The notes under the pieces: model-generated
What the model was told of the DNA's origin: nothing
What the model saw: only the letters and a program-made list of their open reading frames with translations
Database searches by the model: none
Position numbers and translations under genes: made by a program
NCBI GenBank assembly: GCA_022113835.1
Contig: JAILWY010000014.1
Span: forward strand, 5,705,501 to 5,769,500
Direction: 5' to 3'
DNA length: 64,000 bases
DNA from: Atopsyche davidsoni
Lineage: Eukaryota > Arthropoda > Insecta > Trichoptera > Hydrobiosidae
Shown here: positions 61,191 to 64,000 of the stretch, piece by piece
Layout of the letters: every line of letters begins with the position of its first letter
Numbering within the stretch: the stretch's first letter is position 1

Positions 61191-61464
61191 TTCTAGAGTA
61201 TCCATTGTTTGGTTCTAGACTGCAAAAGTAGTAGTGCTATGAACAACATGCAGAAAAAGCATGAAATAACATGTACGTCAAGAAGAAATTTTAATCCACT
61301 TCTAAATGAAGCTGTTAATTTTTAAATTGACCAAAAGCGTTATTTTAGTTTAGTCTAAAGCCTTCTACGCTCTCCCTATTCTGTTGCTTGTGCCTGGCTG
61401 ACATTCTGTACCCTGAGCGTGTGTAAAGGATCGGTAATGGAGTAGTGGAATTGGAATGATTGTG
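61191..61464. other. AT-rich non-coding DNA
   Basis: Nothing recognised. Confidence 0.55.
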
Positions 61465-61600
61465 GAGGGATGTGCTCTAGAAGTACCTTGTCGAGGTGGG
61501 GGGGCTCATGCTATTATTTCTGTAGCTTGCTGCGGAAGGAGTATCAGATCTAACGCCAGAGCTTTCTAAGGTATTTTTCTCTTAGAAAACCATGAGCACT
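61465..61600 (+). repeat. Unclassified dispersed repeat F, + strand copy
   Basis: Matches the complement of 49750-49930 (AAGTACCTTGTCGA, GGAGTATCAGATCTAA, then AGAAAACCATGA), including the G-run. No domain recognised. Confidence 0.7.
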
Positions 61601-61701
61601 GGCTCTGGCACTGGTAAACTTAGTGATTTCACTGAGTTTATATATGGTGTCCAAACAGAGTATCAGGTATTTGTTATCTATATGGCTGCCGCGATTGCAT
61701 A

Positions 61702-61881
61702 TTTCCAAACCTGAAGAAATGGCTGGGCGGTACGAGATTTGGGTCGAATGAAAAGATCATTACTGAAAAAAACTCCTATTTTGAGAGACTTGAGAAAACT
61801 TATTATTTGGAAGGAAAAAAAAAATTAGAAAAACGGTGGACTAAATGTATCGACCTAAAAGGAGACTATGTTGAGAAATAA
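61702..61881 (+). pseudogene. mariner transposase C-terminal relic
   Basis: A 59-codon open frame beginning FPNLKKWLGG, with EKNSYFERLEKTYY in the middle and RWTKCIDLKGDYVEK before the TAA at 61879. It aligns residue for residue with the C-terminus of the 54714-55263 pseudogene (LEKTYF, KLEHRWVKCIELKGDYFEK). No N-terminal or catalytic part and no mariner ends are visible around it, so it is a truncated fragment of a related element. Divergence indicates a separate insertion, not a segmental copy of the 54.6 kb element. Confidence 0.9.
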
Positions 61882-62160
61882 AACGCATATTTGCCGAAAA
61901 AAAAAAAAAATTATTCAAGAAGTCACTGACTTATCAAACCACCCACGTAGTGCACGGGTATCGAGTCGGGGGTGTCGAATCCAGTCCCCTTGTAAAAGGC
62001 GTATTTTTTTTTGGTTTTTTTATAGGTTTGATACCTTGCTTGTTATGTACAAGGTGTGTCATCACAATTTGGGGAAACTTTCCAAACCAGTCGATCGAAA
62101 TTGTGCTATATATGGGAGAGTGACTGAAGCTACACCCCCTGGTTTATCTTCTTTACGGTT
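61882..62160. other. Non-coding DNA
   Basis: An A run at about 61898-61911 follows the mariner relic. A GTGTCGAATCCAGTCCCC string near 61972 is weakly B-box-like. No gene. Confidence 0.5.
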
Positions 62161-62300
62161 CCGAGCGACTTCATCAACTGTGGGTGTCTCTGAAGACCAA
62201 GGCGGAGTAATATCATCACAAGGGCATGTGTCGTCGCTCGTCAAGGGGAACCTGCGGAGATAACTTCTCATCGCTCCATGACCCGAGCTGGTTTGATTCA
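62161..62300 (-). pseudogene. Possible non-LTR retrotransposon (LINE) ORF2 relic
   Basis: On the - strand about 45 codons within a longer open frame read NQTSSGHGAMRSYLRRF, then DDTCPCDD and ETPTVDEV. The order GHG, two residues, YL-RF, then D-C-C, resembles the conserved stretch near the C-terminal end of many insect R1/Jockey-type ORF2 proteins. The reading frame continues into the antisense of the proline-rich exon, which is coincidental. No reverse transcriptase motif is present, so the match is short and rests on pattern recognition alone. Confidence 0.4.
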
Positions 62301-62403
62301 ACGCTAATCCCGCAGTGTAACTCATTAATTTTGTTGTCGGTGGCTTCTTTGGGCTTGCGGAAGGCGTGTAGGAAGGTCCGACTGATGTGTGGTTGTGTTG
62401 CAG

Positions 62404-62595
62404 GGCAACTTGAGCAGCGGGGCGCGCTTGGCGGGGCCGAGCAAGCGCGGCGGCATGGCCAGCGCCGCGCCCCCGTACCGCGCGCCGTGGGGGCCCGGCC
62501 CGCCCGGCCCGCCGCCCGCCCTGCGCTACCCGCCGCCCCCCGCGCCCGCCCCCGCGCCCCAGTACCCGCCGCCCCACCACGTGCAGCACACGCAG
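62404..62595 (+). CDS. Internal coding exon of an unidentified Pro/Ala-rich protein
   Basis: 192 bp, 64 codons, phase 0 at both borders. The acceptor is TGTGTGGTTGTGTTGCAG with a branch-like CTGAT 27-31 nt before the exon. The donor is CAG followed by GTATGA. The peptide starts GNLSSGARLAGPSKRGGMAS, runs through APPYRAPWGPG, and ends with YPPPHHVQHTQ before the donor. It is very rich in Pro, Ala and Gly with no folded domain, typical of a disordered segment in a transcriptional or RNA-binding regulator. GC content and C/G-ending codons contrast sharply with the flanks. The exon being a multiple of three means it could be skipped without a frameshift. I do not recognise the gene, and no neighbouring exon is visible. 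Confidence 0.62.
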
Positions 62596-62682
62596 GTATG
62601 ACACCCCCCCCCCCACACCCCCCAAGTCACTACTACTTCACTTGTTTGCTTCTCGGTTGAAATTTTCTCGATGCGATATGCG

Positions 62683-62713
<31 letters not shown>

Positions 62714-62992
62714 ACTCTTGGACCGTGAGTTCTTGCGATCTCCCATATGCGTAAATTTTACTCTAGAACATGGGCCGCATTATTCCTCAAATGCAAAATT
62801 TAGACGCAATTCGATTTTTTGTATAATATTGTAAGAAACAAAAATTTATTTTATACAAACTTTTTCATGATAAATAATTCAAACTGTTATTTTTAAAATA
62901 AATTGATATTACTAGGTAACGAAGTGATGCAAACATTTTTCTTTTGGTTAATTTTACGAATTAGCTAATTATTCATTTATATGTTAACTTAC
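62596..62992. other. Intron 3' of the exon, AT-rich
   Basis: C-rich immediately after the donor, then a 30-A run at 62683-62712. No further exon seen. Confidence 0.5.
62683..62712. repeat. Poly(A) tract
   Basis: Thirty consecutive A residues. No retroelement body is recognised 5' of it. Confidence 0.95.
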
Positions 62993-63275
62993 TAATATGA
63001 TTAGGCACATTAGTTCATATATGGAAGATGATTTAAAGAAACTCTCAGAAAAATATTGTTAAAAATTCTCGATAAATGGAAGTGATTCGTTAGTACAAAG
63101 GTTCGCACACCGGCCATGTAAGCCAGGGGATGTGGGTTCAAATCCCACACAAATCACGATGATATTTTTCTGAGAGTTTCTTTAAATCATCTTCTATATA
63201 TGAACTAATGTGCCTAATCATATTAGTAAATATAATAACCCTGTAATGGGTAATAAATACGCATCTTGATTGACT
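62993..63275. mobile_element. hAT family D core fragment with tRNA-like sequence
   Basis: Arms of about 68 bp (62993-63059 and 63158-63225) are near-perfect inverted repeats (shared TTAGGCACATTAGTTCATAT and AAAGAAACTCTCAGAAAAAT) around one tRNA-like sequence. The following ACCCTGTAATGGGTAATAAA matches the site interrupted by the Helitron at 42 kb. The hAT ends with CAGGGGTCC are absent, so this is an internal fragment or a separate element sharing the core. Confidence 0.75.
63082..63157 (+). pseudogene. tRNA-Thr(UGU)-like sequence
   Basis: 76 nt. The acceptor stem GTGATTC/AAATCAC pairs 6 of 7. There is an A-box-like TTAGTACAAAGG and B box GGTTCAAATCC. The anticodon arm is CCGGC, CATGTAA, GCCAGG. 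The loop puts TGT at positions 34-36, as in tRNA-Thr(UGU), but position 33 is A, not U. It is most likely a tRNA-derived repeat head, not a functional tRNA gene. Confidence 0.65.
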
Positions 63276-63866
63276 AATCCATACATAGATATTATATGTT
63301 AACATGACAAATTCAATTATTTCCAGGTGTAGTCAATGTTATCACAAAAATTACGTCATGGCAGTTATAAAAGCACAAATTTAAATGAAAATTTTACTCC
63401 TTTCCTTTTAGTTGTCAATTGATGGCTTTCACAGACTGCAGTTGTCTTGCAGGCTTATTTCTAGCAAGGTTCGACCAAGGCGGCCGCCCGAGGGACGGCG
63501 GAATTACATTTTATTCTGAAATAAGAAAAAAAAAATCCAACGCCCCCCTTGATAAGAAAAAAAATTCTAACATCCCCCTTTGCGCAAAATAACAGTTATA
63601 TTTTTTTTTCTGTATGAAAAAATGTAAAAAAAAAAATCATTTTCTCGTTTTTTTTTGTGAAAAATCTACTGCACAAATCAAAAAAAAATTAAATGCAAAA
63701 AGGAAATGGAGTATTACAAATTTATAATATATATTTTAAATTAAAGATATTGCATTTTTTAGTGTGACAAGTTTCACCCGCCCTTACTGTTGGCATTTCA
63801 AAAATGTTTGAAAGTAAACAATTTAAGCTGGGGAAAATCACAAAAAATGTCTTTACAATTAAATAT
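63276..63866. other. AT-rich non-coding DNA
   Basis: A brief CpG-rich patch at 63476-63505. The rest is A/T-run sequence. No gene. Confidence 0.55.
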
Positions 63867-64000
63867 TACAATAGTTGTAAAGGCTATATTTACAATACGG
63901 TATGTGGCTGTGTCTTGATCCTTGGCGCAGGTGTGGGGCTCACAGGGTGTGGCGTACACGGAGTTCTCTTTTTTTTGCTATTGAGTTTGGGTAGGGAAAA
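63867..64000. mobile_element. TIR element family C, left end running off the window
   Basis: TACAATAGTTGTAAAGGCTA, then CAATACGGTATGTGGCTGTG, GGCGCAGGTGTGGGGCTCAC and GGTGTGGCGTAC reproduce the left half of 57581-58217 with substitutions. The right half lies beyond position 64000. Confidence 0.78.

Noticed and set aside
62062..62625. 187-codon - strand frame
   Set aside because: Its first half is the antisense of the well bounded + strand exon (62404-62595), giving a Gly/Arg/Ala-rich string. Only the possible LINE relic in the middle is worth keeping.

Overview
This is a gene-poor, AT-rich stretch of animal nuclear DNA, most likely from an insect. I suspect Lepidoptera, but nothing here proves the order. 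The evidence is long non-coding tracts, GT-AG splice signals around one GC-rich exon, a short run of the insect telomere unit (CCTAA/TTAGG), and a dense population of short non-autonomous DNA transposons: hAT, Tc1/mariner, pogo-like, PIF/Harbinger-like, Helitron and an unclassified terminal-inverted-repeat (TIR) family. No bacterial-type gene, rRNA, intact tRNA gene or CRISPR array is visible. Nearly all open reading frames over 60 codons look like chance ORFs in AT-rich DNA or frames across GC-rich blocks.

Layout. 1-7 kb is AT-rich and holds two copies of a palindromic repeat with hammerhead-ribozyme-like cores (622-752, 6379-6570), a 10-bp minisatellite, a perfect four-unit heat-shock-element-like palindrome (5680) and an interstitial telomere-like run (6950). 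7-12 kb has GC-rich blocks that may be promoters or 5' UTR exons. One site (7869-7946) combines a TATA box, an initiator at the right spacing, a 32-nt leader, a three-codon ORF and a splice donor. 13-24 kb carries hairpins and several MITEs, plus a pogo-like element with TA target sites. 34.8-36.3 kb is a cluster of hAT MITEs. One of these contains two tRNA-like sequences, head to head, inside a perfect 174-bp inverted repeat. At 42.1-42.7 kb a Helitron sits inside another copy of the same hAT family, and a paralogous uninterrupted copy near 63.2 kb shows the pre-insertion site. At 54.6-55.3 kb is an internally deleted mariner with both ends and a TA duplication. 57.6-58.2 kb is the most complete member of the unclassified TIR family. 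59.8-61.2 kb has two further hAT MITEs.

The only well supported coding exon is at 62404-62595 on the + strand: 64 codons, phase 0 at both ends, rich in Pro and Ala, flanked by AG and GT. I cannot name its gene. Most of the window is therefore probably a large intron or 5' flank of that gene. A second mariner relic (61702-61881) and a possible LINE relic on the - strand (62161-62300) lie just upstream of the exon.
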